Source of the DNA: Imtechella halotolerans
GTDB lineage: Bacteria > Bacteroidota > Bacteroidia > Flavobacteriales > Flavobacteriaceae
Reading direction: 5' to 3'
DNA: 64,000 bases
Assembly (NCBI RefSeq): GCF_028743515.2
Contig: NZ_CP117969.2
Location: forward strand, 865,001-929,000
Shown here: positions 45,451 through 54,659 of the stretch, piece after piece
Layout: every line of letters starts with the position of its first letter
How positions within the stretch are numbered: the first letter of the stretch is position 1
Translations under genes and position numbers: made by a program
The notes under the pieces: model-generated
What the model was told of the DNA's origin: nothing
The model's input: the letters and a program-made list of their open reading frames with translations, nothing else
Databases searched by the model: none

Positions 45451-46175
45451 TGGATAAGATCTTAATAGAAAAGTATTTTACCGGAAAAATCACTGCTGAG
45501 GAATCTTTGGAATTTAAAAAGAGATATATAAGTGATCCAGAGTTTAAACAGGAAGTTGATTTTTATAAAAATGTAAAAAAGGTTGCTGGGGCTGTCGATG
45601 ATGAAAATTTTAAGGTTACCTTGCAGTGCTTTGAATCTGAATTCTCTAGAAGAAGGTCGATAAGACCTACTGATCGAATAAGGACATTTATAGCTATTGC
45701 AGCGGTATTTGTGATTGGATTTAGTATAGTTTCATTATGGCCTACTAAGGTAAGTGAGGCAGATCTGTTTAATACGTATTTTGAACCTTCAAAAAATATT
45801 AGTATTCCAATTATACGCTCGGAAGGCAGTCAAGAAATCATTACTGAAGCTTTTGATGCCTATTCTATAAAGGATTATGAAAAGGCCGCTAGCTTGTTTG
45901 AGAAGGCCTTTACTGTTCATAGAAACCCAGAATTGCTTTTTTATCAGGCGAACTCGTTACTTGCTAATGGACAAACTGAGTATGCTATTGAACAATTTAA
46001 AAAACATTTAGAGTTACAAGAAATGCTTACCAATCGCAGTCATTGGTATTTGGCTTTGGCGTATTTGAAATCTGGGAATTTGAAAGAAACCAAAATAGCA
46101 CTTAGGGCCTATATTAAAACAGGAGAACGTTTTAAAAGGGAAGAAGCAATGTCACTTTTGGAATCTCTGGAATAA
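45447..46175 (+). CDS. membrane-anchored TPR protein, possible anti-sigma factor
   Basis: The 242-residue product has a short cytoplasmic N-terminus (IEKYFTGKITAEESLEFKKRYISDPEFKQEV, a pattern common at the start of Bacteroidota anti-sigma-like proteins). One transmembrane helix follows (FIAIAAVFVIGFSIVSLW, ~residues 85-103). A periplasmic TPR region at ~140-240 has AYSIKDYEKAASLFEKAFTVHRNPELLFYQANSLLANGQTEYAIEQFKKHLELQ. The 4-bp overlap with the sigma gene and single-helix topology fit an anti-sigma factor that hands an envelope signal to the sigma factor. It ends overlapping the CHAT protease gene tail-to-tail by 24 bp. Confidence 0.8.
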   Translation: MMDKILIEKYFTGKITAEESLEFKKRYISDPEFKQEVDFYKNVKKVAGAVDDENFKVTLQCFESEFSRRRSIRPTDRIRTFIAIAAVFVIGFSIVSLWPTKVSEADLFNTYFEPSKNISIPIIRSEGSQEIITEAFDAYSIKDYEKAASLFEKAFTVHRNPELLFYQANSLLANGQTEYAIEQFKKHLELQEMLTNRSHWYLALAYLKSGNLKETKIALRAYIKTGERFKREEAMSLLESLE

Positions 46176-49100
46176 TTTTTTTCTGTATGCTATTAAAGGT
46201 ACTAGTGGAAGAATAAACAATGACCACCACCATGAGTTGGGTGTGTCAAAAAGTGGGTGAGTATTTCCACTTATTACAAACCCTGACCAATAATATGGAT
46301 GTTTTAAAAGTTCATCTTCTGTAAATTTAAGATAATCTAATTTTGCATTTTTTAAAGCTTCATCTTTAGGCTCCCCTTTCTTTAAATGTATATAGAAATA
46401 TTCCATTATCTGGGCAGTGGCATGATCATCCACTTTCCATAAACTCATAACAGTACTGGGGATTCCAGCATAGTTAAATGCTCTAGATAAACTAATGACT
46501 CCCTCACCATCTTTATACAATCCGTTACCTGTATCACAAGCACTTAAAACGGCCATGTTTGCCTTAAATGTTTCATTATACAGTTCAGAAATAAAAAGTT
46601 TATTATCCTTTTCTCCATAGAAATCAAGGGAGGAAAATTCAGGATGTACATCATCAATTTGAGAATGCATTGCTAGGTGTAAGATAGTAAATTTATTGGC
46701 GTTTGCCAGAAATTGGTCTTTCGATGCTTTTAAAAATTGTTTTCCCTTTATAATGGCCGTTATGTTATTCACTTCTTTAGAAACGCTTGCAAGCATGGCA
46801 TCAGGATTTGATGCTGAAAATGCACCTAAACTAATTTGATTTAAATCCGGAAATATAGATTGTTGATCAGTATAGAGTAGAAGTGAGGGTGCATAACTAA
46901 CAGAAGGCATTCCCTCTGACATCATCAATACCTCAAAAGGAAAGTATTGTAAAGGTCCATCGGGAATAATAGTTATTTTTTTATAGCTGGCATAAGAACT
47001 ATTGGGTAATAGTAATTCTTTTAAAGTTCTTACATTTTTTTGATAGGATTGATTTCTGGTTTTTAACTTATTTAAACCTATAGTCAATTCATCAGATATG
47101 AATGTTTTATTTCCGATTAGCTGCAATTTTATGGTCCCTTTTGTTATACTGAATACATAAAGGGTTTCAGCTGTTTGTACATATCGCAAAATGACTTCAT
47201 TTTCATGTAAGTTTTTTTGCAGTTTGTAAATATCAAAGTGGTTTATCGTAAATTGATAGTATGCCTTGCTATATAGTTTTATAGAATCCTGAATGCTATT
47301 TAACTCATTTTTGAATTCAAAGACCTTTTCTTTCCAAATCGCTATTTTATCGAGATCTAATTCCTTATTGGTGCTTAGTAATTGCTTTTGATAAAAATTA
47401 AGTTGTGCCTTTATGGACTCTTCTTTGTGAAGAAAATGTTTGGGAACATCTAATTGTTGACGTTGGTTATTAAACACAAACTTTGACCAAATAAGTTTCG
47501 ATCCATTGTTTTCAATCGTGTTTAAAACATTGATTAAGATAGTTTGGTTAGAAGGATCCTTTAAGGATGCTTGCAATAGACGTTCATTTATGGCATTGTA
47601 GGATTTATACAACTCATCATTATAGTGTTCACCCAGATAAAGCTGATTGTAAATGGTTGCTGCCAAAAGATAGCGATGTATGGCTTTTTCATGGAACACT
47701 TTATTATTTTTCTCTTCGTTTAATTCCATGTATAAATCCCCCATTCGTAAAAAACCTTCAATTACTTCAAAAGATACAAGTGGTTTTATGCTTACTTCAT
47801 TGGTGTGTTCTAAAGAATCATTATCATTTTTTAAAAGTGTATAAGCCTTATCAAAATAATGCTGTGCCTGACTATATTTCTTTAATGCTTGATAAGCACG
47901 ACCATTTAAAATTGCTATTTTAAAGGAGTCTTGGATTTCTTTGTTTTCATCTAAAGTGCTAATTTGTTTCAGTAAAACAATAGCATCGGCATCCCTTTTG
48001 GAGTCTAGTAAGAGTTCTACTTTTGCTAGTAAAAAAGGGATTTCCTTAGTGTATTGGATTGATTTGTAGGACTGCTGTAAATGTATGGCCTTATCTATGA
48101 GTGAAAGCGCTTCTACTTTATCTCTTGAAGCAATTAGATTAGCGTAGAATTTCATTGTTGCAGTTACTATTGTTGTTTCAAATGGAAGTAACTTTTTGGT
48201 GGTGTTTATTGTTTTTAAAATTTGCTGTGCATAAAATGTTGATTTTAAGGTGTCTTTTTTTCTAGCATAGTGCAACATTAAATCATGCCATTCCTTTAGT
48301 TTATCCTCATAAATCTCCTCTTTATTCCTCAAAAAGCCATTGATTTGAGAAGCAAATTTCGTAGCCCTTAACTTTTGCTTTTTTAGAATGTATTCTTCCG
48401 CCTTGTCATAGTCACCATAATAGGAATACCAATAGAATAAATTTCGATAACAGCGGTAAAGGAACTGTTTATCATCATTTTGGTTTAAACCTTCCCAGAT
48501 GGCCTTAGCCTTTAAGAGTGATTCTAATTCCTTTTTATGCAATCCTAAATTCCGATACTCAACGGCAATATTATTGTAGGCTTGTGCTATATCGGTGTGG
48601 GTGTCACCAATGATATTTTTGTATAAATTTAGTGAAGTCTGGTAATTTTCTACAGCTTTAGAATAATCCCCTAATTTACTGTATATATAGCCTATGTCAT
48701 AAATTAAGTCAACAAATGTCTTATCGTTAGAAGATAAGGTGTCTTTTACAATTTTAAGCCCTAATTGTGCTTGTTCAAGGGCATGTTTCCAATTCCCTAA
48801 ATAAGCAGTTTGGTGGTAAATTCTATTTTGAATATTGTATTGAAATTTTTTGTCTGGAACCTTTGCTTGAAGATAAATATCCCGGGCTTTAATAGCATAT
48901 TGCAAGGCGCTGTCTAGATACAGTTCTCTTGCTTTTTTAGTAATGGAGACGTTGGGATTATGATAATTGTAACTTTTGAATTCTAATCTAGCGGAATTTG
49001 TGTGGTAGTATTTTGCTTGAATATATAGTTTGTAGTCATCAGTTTTGTACGTTTTGGACAATGCTTTTTTTCGGTAGAGAAGTGACTTTTCATAGTTACC

Positions 49101-49214
49101 ATCATTGTGTAAAGAATCGGCCAAAGTAGTTAGACTATCTCGACTAAAGATGCTTTGACAGAAGCCATTATTTACAAATAGTATGAAGATAAAGACAATT
49201 GAGGTAAACTTCAT
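46152..49214 (-). CDS. TPR-CHAT protease, membrane-anchored
   Basis: The 1020-residue product has a signal peptide (ending NNGFCQ, residue 20). About 550 residues of TPR-like repeats follow, with several blocks such as AQAYNNIAVEYRNLGLHKKELESLLKAK, then a coiled linker. The CHAT peptidase domain occupies residues ~690-990. Its catalytic dyad is readable: His in LHLAMHSQID (~H850) and Cys in VLSACDTGNG (~C893). A single C-terminal helix (WWWSLFILPLVPLIAY) is followed by positive residues, so the protein is predicted to face the periplasm. CHAT proteases are activated by their repeat domains and cut specific protein targets, unknown here. It converges on the sigma/anti-sigma genes. Confidence 0.9.
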   Translation of the reverse strand: MKFTSIVFIFILFVNNGFCQSIFSRDSLTTLADSLHNDGNYEKSLLYRKKALSKTYKTDDYKLYIQAKYYHTNSARLEFKSYNYHNPNVSITKKARELYLDSALQYAIKARDIYLQAKVPDKKFQYNIQNRIYHQTAYLGNWKHALEQAQLGLKIVKDTLSSNDKTFVDLIYDIGYIYSKLGDYSKAVENYQTSLNLYKNIIGDTHTDIAQAYNNIAVEYRNLGLHKKELESLLKAKAIWEGLNQNDDKQFLYRCYRNLFYWYSYYGDYDKAEEYILKKQKLRATKFASQINGFLRNKEEIYEDKLKEWHDLMLHYARKKDTLKSTFYAQQILKTINTTKKLLPFETTIVTATMKFYANLIASRDKVEALSLIDKAIHLQQSYKSIQYTKEIPFLLAKVELLLDSKRDADAIVLLKQISTLDENKEIQDSFKIAILNGRAYQALKKYSQAQHYFDKAYTLLKNDNDSLEHTNEVSIKPLVSFEVIEGFLRMGDLYMELNEEKNNKVFHEKAIHRYLLAATIYNQLYLGEHYNDELYKSYNAINERLLQASLKDPSNQTILINVLNTIENNGSKLIWSKFVFNNQRQQLDVPKHFLHKEESIKAQLNFYQKQLLSTNKELDLDKIAIWKEKVFEFKNELNSIQDSIKLYSKAYYQFTINHFDIYKLQKNLHENEVILRYVQTAETLYVFSITKGTIKLQLIGNKTFISDELTIGLNKLKTRNQSYQKNVRTLKELLLPNSSYASYKKITIIPDGPLQYFPFEVLMMSEGMPSVSYAPSLLLYTDQQSIFPDLNQISLGAFSASNPDAMLASVSKEVNNITAIIKGKQFLKASKDQFLANANKFTILHLAMHSQIDDVHPEFSSLDFYGEKDNKLFISELYNETFKANMAVLSACDTGNGLYKDGEGVISLSRAFNYAGIPSTVMSLWKVDDHATAQIMEYFYIHLKKGEPKDEALKNAKLDYLKFTEDELLKHPYYWSGFVISGNTHPLFDTPNSWWWSLFILPLVPLIAYRKKLFQRFQK

Positions 49215-49270
49215 TGTATGGTCTAACTAGTTTAAAAATACACAATAGTTTTTAAAAATTAGTACTTGAC

Positions 49271-50701
49271 TTATAGTTGTGATTGTTCCGTTTGTAATTT
49301 TTCCAGGGCTTTTTTGGCTGCAGCAAGTTTGTGCTTCCGATTCTTGACAATCATTATCTTAGTAATATAGGTTTCTATCTTATGATGTAATGGTACTAGG
49401 ACAATAGCAATTAAAACCATTATTAGTAAAGTGTATATGGCGGAAAAGTTTACAGCAAGCGCAATTTTACTGGCCAAATACAGATTGATAAATTCAAAAA
49501 CTAATAACAAAATAAATATACCTAAATAACTTAACCACTTTTCACTGACACGGATACTTCGACTGAGTAATAGAAATACTAAAATGAAAATAAAAATACA
49601 TCCAATAATAGCTAAATACTGCAAATTCGTTTTTTGTTTTTGTAGTAAAGCCAATTGTGCTTCTTCTTTTTCCTGCTGACGGGCTAATTCTTCTAAGTAT
49701 AATGACTGGGTTTTATTTCTTTTTTCCAAACTATATAAACTATCTCTTGCTGATAGACTAACTTCAAGAAAGGTGTAGGCCTCTTCAAATTGATGATTTT
49801 CTTTGTAGTAGCTTGCTAAAAATGTACTGGATGCATTCACTATGTCCGTTAATCCTTCCTTTTTTGCATTATCATAGGCATAATGCGCAAAATACAAAGT
49901 AGAGTCTGAAATATTTTTGCTTTTATAAAACTCAGCTAGTCCTAACGATGCATTTAGGGTAAATATATCGGGGTTACTTTTGTCAAAGGCACTTTTAAAG
50001 TATTCCAGGGCCATTGTTTTCTCTCCCATTTCTGTATAGATCGATGCTAAACGAATTGACATTATTCGTTTCCTATAGGAGTCACGTTCTCTAAGGGCGA
50101 TATCATAAGATTGTAATACGTAATAGCGGGCTGAGTCTAGCTGTGATTGAATCAAATGTACTTGACCTATATTGGCCAATGCTATGCCAACACCTCTTGT
50201 ATCTCCTAATTTTTGTTTAAGTTTTAAGGTTTTAAAATTGTAATTGAGTGCTTCCGAAAAATTACCTAAAGCCCCTTGGATATTACCTATATTTCCAGTG
50301 GTATTGCTTATGCCTTGCAGATCATGTATAGATTCATATTTTTTTAAGGCACTTAGCTGTAGTTCTAATGCTTTGGAATAATTTCCAGTAGAGTAAAAAG
50401 CATTGCTTAGCACGCTTAGAGCTCTTGCTTCCCCTTTAGGATAATCAATTTCCTTAGATAATTTTAATGCCTTTTGAGCAAAAAATAGGGTGGAATCGGG
50501 TTTTGAGGTGTGGTATAGAAAACCAAGTCTATTAAAACCAATAATACCTAGGGTATCTTCTTTATTAAAAGATAGTTCCTTTCTAAGGCTATCAATTTCC
50601 TTTTGTTGTGAATAGATAGGACTAATAAAACAGATACTAAATAGAATTAGACATTGTTTTAAATATCGAGATATAAAAATTTTGTATTGATTGGTAGGCA
50701 T
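49271..50701 (-). CDS. TPR protein with C-terminal membrane helices
   Basis: The 476-residue product has a signal peptide (ending ISPIYSQQ). About seven TPR repeats cover residues ~35-330 (for example EARALSVLSNAFYSTGNYSKALELQLSALKKYE and GNIGNIQGALGNFSEALNYNFKTLK). A coiled-coil (QEKEEAQLALLQKQKTNLQ) and three membrane helices follow (IIGCIFIFILVFLLLS, YLGIFILLLVFEFINLYL, YTLLIMVLIAIVLVPL). A short coiled tail (AAAKKALEKLQTEQSQ) ends it. It looks like the sensor half of a TPR histidine kinase but lacks a kinase domain. The gap to the CHAT gene is 56 bp, so they may be co-transcribed. Confidence 0.85.
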   Translation of the reverse strand: MPTNQYKIFISRYLKQCLILFSICFISPIYSQQKEIDSLRKELSFNKEDTLGIIGFNRLGFLYHTSKPDSTLFFAQKALKLSKEIDYPKGEARALSVLSNAFYSTGNYSKALELQLSALKKYESIHDLQGISNTTGNIGNIQGALGNFSEALNYNFKTLKLKQKLGDTRGVGIALANIGQVHLIQSQLDSARYYVLQSYDIALRERDSYRKRIMSIRLASIYTEMGEKTMALEYFKSAFDKSNPDIFTLNASLGLAEFYKSKNISDSTLYFAHYAYDNAKKEGLTDIVNASSTFLASYYKENHQFEEAYTFLEVSLSARDSLYSLEKRNKTQSLYLEELARQQEKEEAQLALLQKQKTNLQYLAIIGCIFIFILVFLLLSRSIRVSEKWLSYLGIFILLLVFEFINLYLASKIALAVNFSAIYTLLIMVLIAIVLVPLHHKIETYITKIMIVKNRKHKLAAAKKALEKLQTEQSQL

Positions 50702-50827
50702 GACTAAACTTCTTTACGGTAGAATTGATGTGGTTAATTAATTGTAATTCAGTTTTATAAATATAGTGATAAAGAATTTAGTATACTAGTAGCACTACAA
50801 ACATAGCAGGTTAATTAATACAAAAAA

Positions 50828-50854
50828 ATAGACCTTGTCATTGACAAGGTCTAT
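50828..50854 (-). terminator. Rho-independent terminator after the T9SS type B gene
   Basis: A perfect 12-bp stem (ATAGACCTTGTC / GACAAGGTCTAT) with a 3-nt loop is followed by a T-run on the minus strand (plus: CAAAAAAA). It lies about 40 nt downstream of the stop at 50893 and separates that gene from the TPR/CHAT genes. Confidence 0.9.
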
Positions 50855-50892
50855 AAACGTAATTTAAACGGATTACGCAACTAATAGTGCTA

Positions 50893-53800
50893 CTATCGTT
50901 TTAGTGAAAAATGCGATTTGTAGGTTTTTAATTGATTATTTTCTTCGTATTCAAGAGTAAACCAATAATCGTTTGATGGTAGTGGCTTTCCAATATAGGT
51001 ACCATCCCATCCATCACCAAAAGGGTTTAGTTGGACTATAAGCTGGCCATAGCGATTATAAATATAAAGCTTGGTTTTAGAATTTGGTTGAACACCTATT
51101 ATATTCCATGTATCATTATATCCATCACCATTTGGGGTGAAAAATTTAGGATATCCTAGAATAGAAACTTGCTTTGAAAGAAAAAAGCAATTGTAACTGT
51201 CAAAGACATTAATGGTGTAGAAGCCAGGTAAAACATTAAAAAATTGATTGGAAGTTTGAGGGTTTTGCCCAGCCAATTGATAGAATACCTGGGTATTTGT
51301 ATCTGTGGTGTTTACAGTAATAGAGGTATTTTCAGAAAAAGTATTATTAATAGTAACAGTAAAATCTGTAAGTGGATTTATCACATTTACAGTAGCTGTT
51401 TCATTGAGTGGTACTTCGCAATAAGGTATGTTCTGATATCGAATACTTTCTAAACGATAAATACTGCTTGTAGTAAGGGTTGGAGTAGCTAGGGTAGAAC
51501 TACCGGTGGCTCCAATGGCTATTGTTTGAGGAGTCCCACCGTCAATTGAGTAAGTTACAACTGTATTGGGAGTGCCATTTATGGTTACCATACCAGTGGA
51601 ACCAGAACAAATAGTTTCAGCCATAATGGAAGCGGTAGGCGTATTATTAATGGTTACTTGTACTGGTTTAATATCTGTACAATTACCATTGGAACTTTGA
51701 ATATAATAGGTTCCACTCACAGAAATAGTAGTTGGATTATTAAGTGGATTGGTTGCCTGGTCATCATTCCAATATGTTAGGATACCGTTTCCGGTGCTTC
51801 CACTAGTTATCGATGCAGCAGTTATATCCACAGTGGTGTTAGCACAGGCTGTTAGAGGATTTGTAATAACAAGGGTAAGGGGTTCAATTAGTACATTTTG
51901 GTTTTGAGTACTACTATTTCCCGATGAGTCTGTAAAGGTCCAAGTTACTGTAGTGGAGGCCGTAATGGGTAACACTTCAGTGGTTGTTCCAATAATAGTT
52001 CCATCGCAGTTATCAGTGGCTGTAGGAGCAGTAAGACTTGTGACTTCACATTGTTCTAAAATATCCGGCAAACTTGCATTATCAGGTATTGGTGCATCCG
52101 TGTCTTGTATCAGTATGTTTTGCGTTTGTGTACTGTTATTACCAGCTGTATCTGTAAAGGTCCAAGTTACTGTAGTGGAGGTAGTAATGGGTAAAACTAC
52201 TGTGGTTGTTCCAATAATAGTTCCATCGCAGTTATCAGTGGCTGTAGGTGCTATGAGGCTAGTGACTTCACATTGTTCTATAATATCTGGAAGACTGACC
52301 ACATCTGTGACAGGAAGTGTAGAATCATCGATAATTACTTGTTGAGTTTGACTAGCTGTATTTCCATCACTGTCGGTATATTCCCATAAAATAGTATAGG
52401 TACCTTGTGAGCTATAAGTTACGGGGTTAGCTGTGGTGGCAGTTAGAATTTCTCCTGTACATTGATTTGTGGCTGTAGGATAATTTGAGATATCTATGGT
52501 AACACTACACTGATTTGTTATATCAGAAAGATTAGGTTCATCTAATACAATGGCAGTAGTGACATCTATGGTAGTAGAAATGGATGTTATAACTCCACAA
52601 TTATCAGTTGCAAATAAATAAAGTTCTTGAGGACCTACGTTAGGAAATGTGATAGTTGCCGTATCTCCTGTTGCTATTTCAGGGGTTCCGCTGGCATCAA
52701 GACTCCAACTATAGGTATAAGGAGCTACTCCGTAGGAAGCACCATCTGTACTTACTGAAACAGGGGTGTTTTGACACACGGTTGGACTGTTAATTGTAAT
52801 TCCTCCAGACGTGGGATCAGGCAGTTCAACAGTTCGTCCAATTACATTAATAACTAGTGGACTTGCGGCACCAATACAGGAAGAACTACATCCTGTAGCA
52901 CCATAGCAAGTCCTAAAAAATTGCAAGGTAATATCCATGGTTTGTGGAGTACAAGAAGGAGAAGGAAGACAACTATTCACATCATTAAAAATCGATACAT
53001 TATTTCCATTACAGGTACCTGTACCTACACTATTACAAAACCAATAAATTCCAGTTGCACTTGGACTTATACAGGAATTTAAAGAAAAGCGAACGGCTCC
53101 ATCTTCTAACCAACACAAACCTGAGGCTGTATAAGAAAAGGTCCAGGTAAGGTCAACTATCTCAGCGTTTGCAGGAGTAGAAATAGGAAGTGTATAGTCA
53201 CAAGAATTTGTAAAAGTACAGGTGCTATTATATCGAGAACCAGTTATAGATGCTTGTGCAAGTGTATAAATACCAGTTACCAAAGGGTCAATTACAAGTT
53301 CATATTGGTCAATTAAATTATTTATCCAATCAAACGGAACTACAATTCCAATTGAAGTATTATCAATAGTATAATCTACTTCTTGTCCTAGTGATTTTTC
53401 CCCATTTTTCGGATACACATAAGCTGGGTTAATTTGAAGTAATTCTTGTTGACTTTTCACTACTAATGAACCTGTCATCTCAATTATACCTGGAGCATTT
53501 TCAAATTCTATGGATAAGTTTGAATTATGTGCAAGATTATCCTTGAAGATTAGAGCATCGAATGCTCCATATAAGTTCTTCTTTATAATAAAATTTGTTT
53601 TGATGGCTCCCCTGGATACTACAAGTTCGGCATCTATTCCATTAAAAATATTATTGACATACATTCCGTCATCACCAATAGTGTAATTACTCCAATTAGC
53701 ATTGGCTGCGAGCCTTTCATTATCATTGGTTCTTGTCCAGAGTGTCCAATTATTAAAATAGACTTTACCCTTAGGTGTTTTTACATAGGTACGTTGATTA

Positions 53801-54300
53801 TCAATTTCAAAACCTACAGGCTCATAGAACATTGATGATTCGTATACATTGGAGGCAATGGGTTTAAGATCGGTATTAATAGCTACCCATTTACCATCTT
53901 TTAAATAATTGATATCTCCAAGGGCCCTTTGAATGTAAAACATACTAGTGTCCTTGATATTAACAAAATAACGTTCATCACTCTTTCTTTTATTAAGTAC
54001 TTCTACACAGTCCTCACAAGGAGCATCCTTTGGAAGTATCCCAAAATCAGGATGAGTATAATCTGAAGAATTATTCCATTTCTTCCAGTCCTCAATTTGT
54101 TCCTTTTTAATCCTGGAGAAATAGGTTAAATTATTTTCTCCATTCCTAGGTTCATTTCTTGTTTGACTACCTTTGGTACTCTCAAATTGGTTATTATTTT
54201 GACAGTATACTGAAGTAATTTGACTTTGGAGAAGAATTATAAAAAAGAATAAAATTACAGATACTTTCTCTTTTGAAGATGATTTAGATTTCAACATCAA
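50893..54300 (-). CDS. T9SS type B sorting-domain surface protein with tandem HYR-like repeats
   Basis: The 1135-residue product has a signal peptide (ending SVYCQ). An N-terminal region contains a Cys pair (PCEDC) and resembles the SprB-type barrel region (YTIGDDGMYVNNIFNGIDAELVVSRGAIKTNF). A Cys-rich middle follows, then three HYR-like repeats of ~74 residues: a shorter NQCSVTIDISNYPTATNQCTG form and two near-identical EQCEVTSL-PTATDNCDGTIIGTTT copies. Ig-like units follow, and finally the type B C-terminal domain (FFTPNGDGYNDTW, IYNRYGQLI, HFSLKR). It is probably a surface adhesin or gliding-related protein. Its own terminator follows. Confidence 0.92.
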   Translation of the reverse strand: MMLKSKSSSKEKVSVILFFFIILLQSQITSVYCQNNNQFESTKGSQTRNEPRNGENNLTYFSRIKKEQIEDWKKWNNSSDYTHPDFGILPKDAPCEDCVEVLNKRKSDERYFVNIKDTSMFYIQRALGDINYLKDGKWVAINTDLKPIASNVYESSMFYEPVGFEIDNQRTYVKTPKGKVYFNNWTLWTRTNDNERLAANANWSNYTIGDDGMYVNNIFNGIDAELVVSRGAIKTNFIIKKNLYGAFDALIFKDNLAHNSNLSIEFENAPGIIEMTGSLVVKSQQELLQINPAYVYPKNGEKSLGQEVDYTIDNTSIGIVVPFDWINNLIDQYELVIDPLVTGIYTLAQASITGSRYNSTCTFTNSCDYTLPISTPANAEIVDLTWTFSYTASGLCWLEDGAVRFSLNSCISPSATGIYWFCNSVGTGTCNGNNVSIFNDVNSCLPSPSCTPQTMDITLQFFRTCYGATGCSSSCIGAASPLVINVIGRTVELPDPTSGGITINSPTVCQNTPVSVSTDGASYGVAPYTYSWSLDASGTPEIATGDTATITFPNVGPQELYLFATDNCGVITSISTTIDVTTAIVLDEPNLSDITNQCSVTIDISNYPTATNQCTGEILTATTANPVTYSSQGTYTILWEYTDSDGNTASQTQQVIIDDSTLPVTDVVSLPDIIEQCEVTSLIAPTATDNCDGTIIGTTTVVLPITTSTTVTWTFTDTAGNNSTQTQNILIQDTDAPIPDNASLPDILEQCEVTSLTAPTATDNCDGTIIGTTTEVLPITASTTVTWTFTDSSGNSSTQNQNVLIEPLTLVITNPLTACANTTVDITAASITSGSTGNGILTYWNDDQATNPLNNPTTISVSGTYYIQSSNGNCTDIKPVQVTINNTPTASIMAETICSGSTGMVTINGTPNTVVTYSIDGGTPQTIAIGATGSSTLATPTLTTSSIYRLESIRYQNIPYCEVPLNETATVNVINPLTDFTVTINNTFSENTSITVNTTDTNTQVFYQLAGQNPQTSNQFFNVLPGFYTINVFDSYNCFFLSKQVSILGYPKFFTPNGDGYNDTWNIIGVQPNSKTKLYIYNRYGQLIVQLNPFGDGWDGTYIGKPLPSNDYWFTLEYEENNQLKTYKSHFSLKR
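51929..52287 (-). repeat. 222-bp tandem duplication inside the T9SS type B gene
   Basis: A 137-bp block at 51929-52065 recurs at 52151-52287 (offset 222 bp, 74 codons), differing at only a few positions. Each copy codes for a SLPDI-EQCEVTSL...TATDNCDGTIIGTTT HYR-like module. The high DNA identity suggests a recent duplication or gene conversion. Confidence 0.85.
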
Positions 54301-54659
54301 TTGTATTGGTTAGGTTATGAAAGTAAAAATATATTTTTTTACTAAAATTATTAGAAAAAATATTAAGAATTTTCTTAGAAATAATTTGTAATAATCTTTA
54401 TAACAGTGAACTATTAACTTATTTTTTAATAATTGAACGTTTCGATTGCATCCAATTTTAATTCGTGCCCTACTTAATTCACTGACTTCCATTTGTTCGT
54501 TTCCGACAATTTTTAACACATAATTTACTTTTTTCATTTTAGGGAACTAATACATAATAACGCATACTATTATACGCACAATGAATTGTAGTATTTTTTG
54601 TTAAAGAAAGACGGTATTTGTATTTGACCATGTATTTTAGCGCAAATTATACATTGTAA
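54301..54659. other. 359-bp divergent intergenic region
   Basis: It separates the leftward T9SS gene from the rightward sensor kinase. A 75-codon minus-strand frame at 54310-54537 exists, but its AT-rich hydrophobic tail and lack of recognisable features make it doubtful. Strong AT tracts near 54330-54420 are suitable for promoters; I could not fix -33/-7 boxes. Confidence 0.4.

Noticed and set aside
47567-47923. Plus-strand 118-codon frame within the CHAT gene
   Set aside because: Antisense shadow of the TPR region; no motif or start context.
51953-52345. Plus-strand 130-codon frame inside the T9SS type B gene
   Set aside because: It is the shadow of the duplicated HYR-like modules; the low-complexity Val/Ser content reflects the repeats.
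54310-54537. Minus-strand 75-codon frame between the T9SS gene and the LytS-type kinase
   Set aside because: The tail is AT-driven hydrophobic sequence, there are no recognisable motifs or partner, and it lies in a promoter region. I left it out as a gene.
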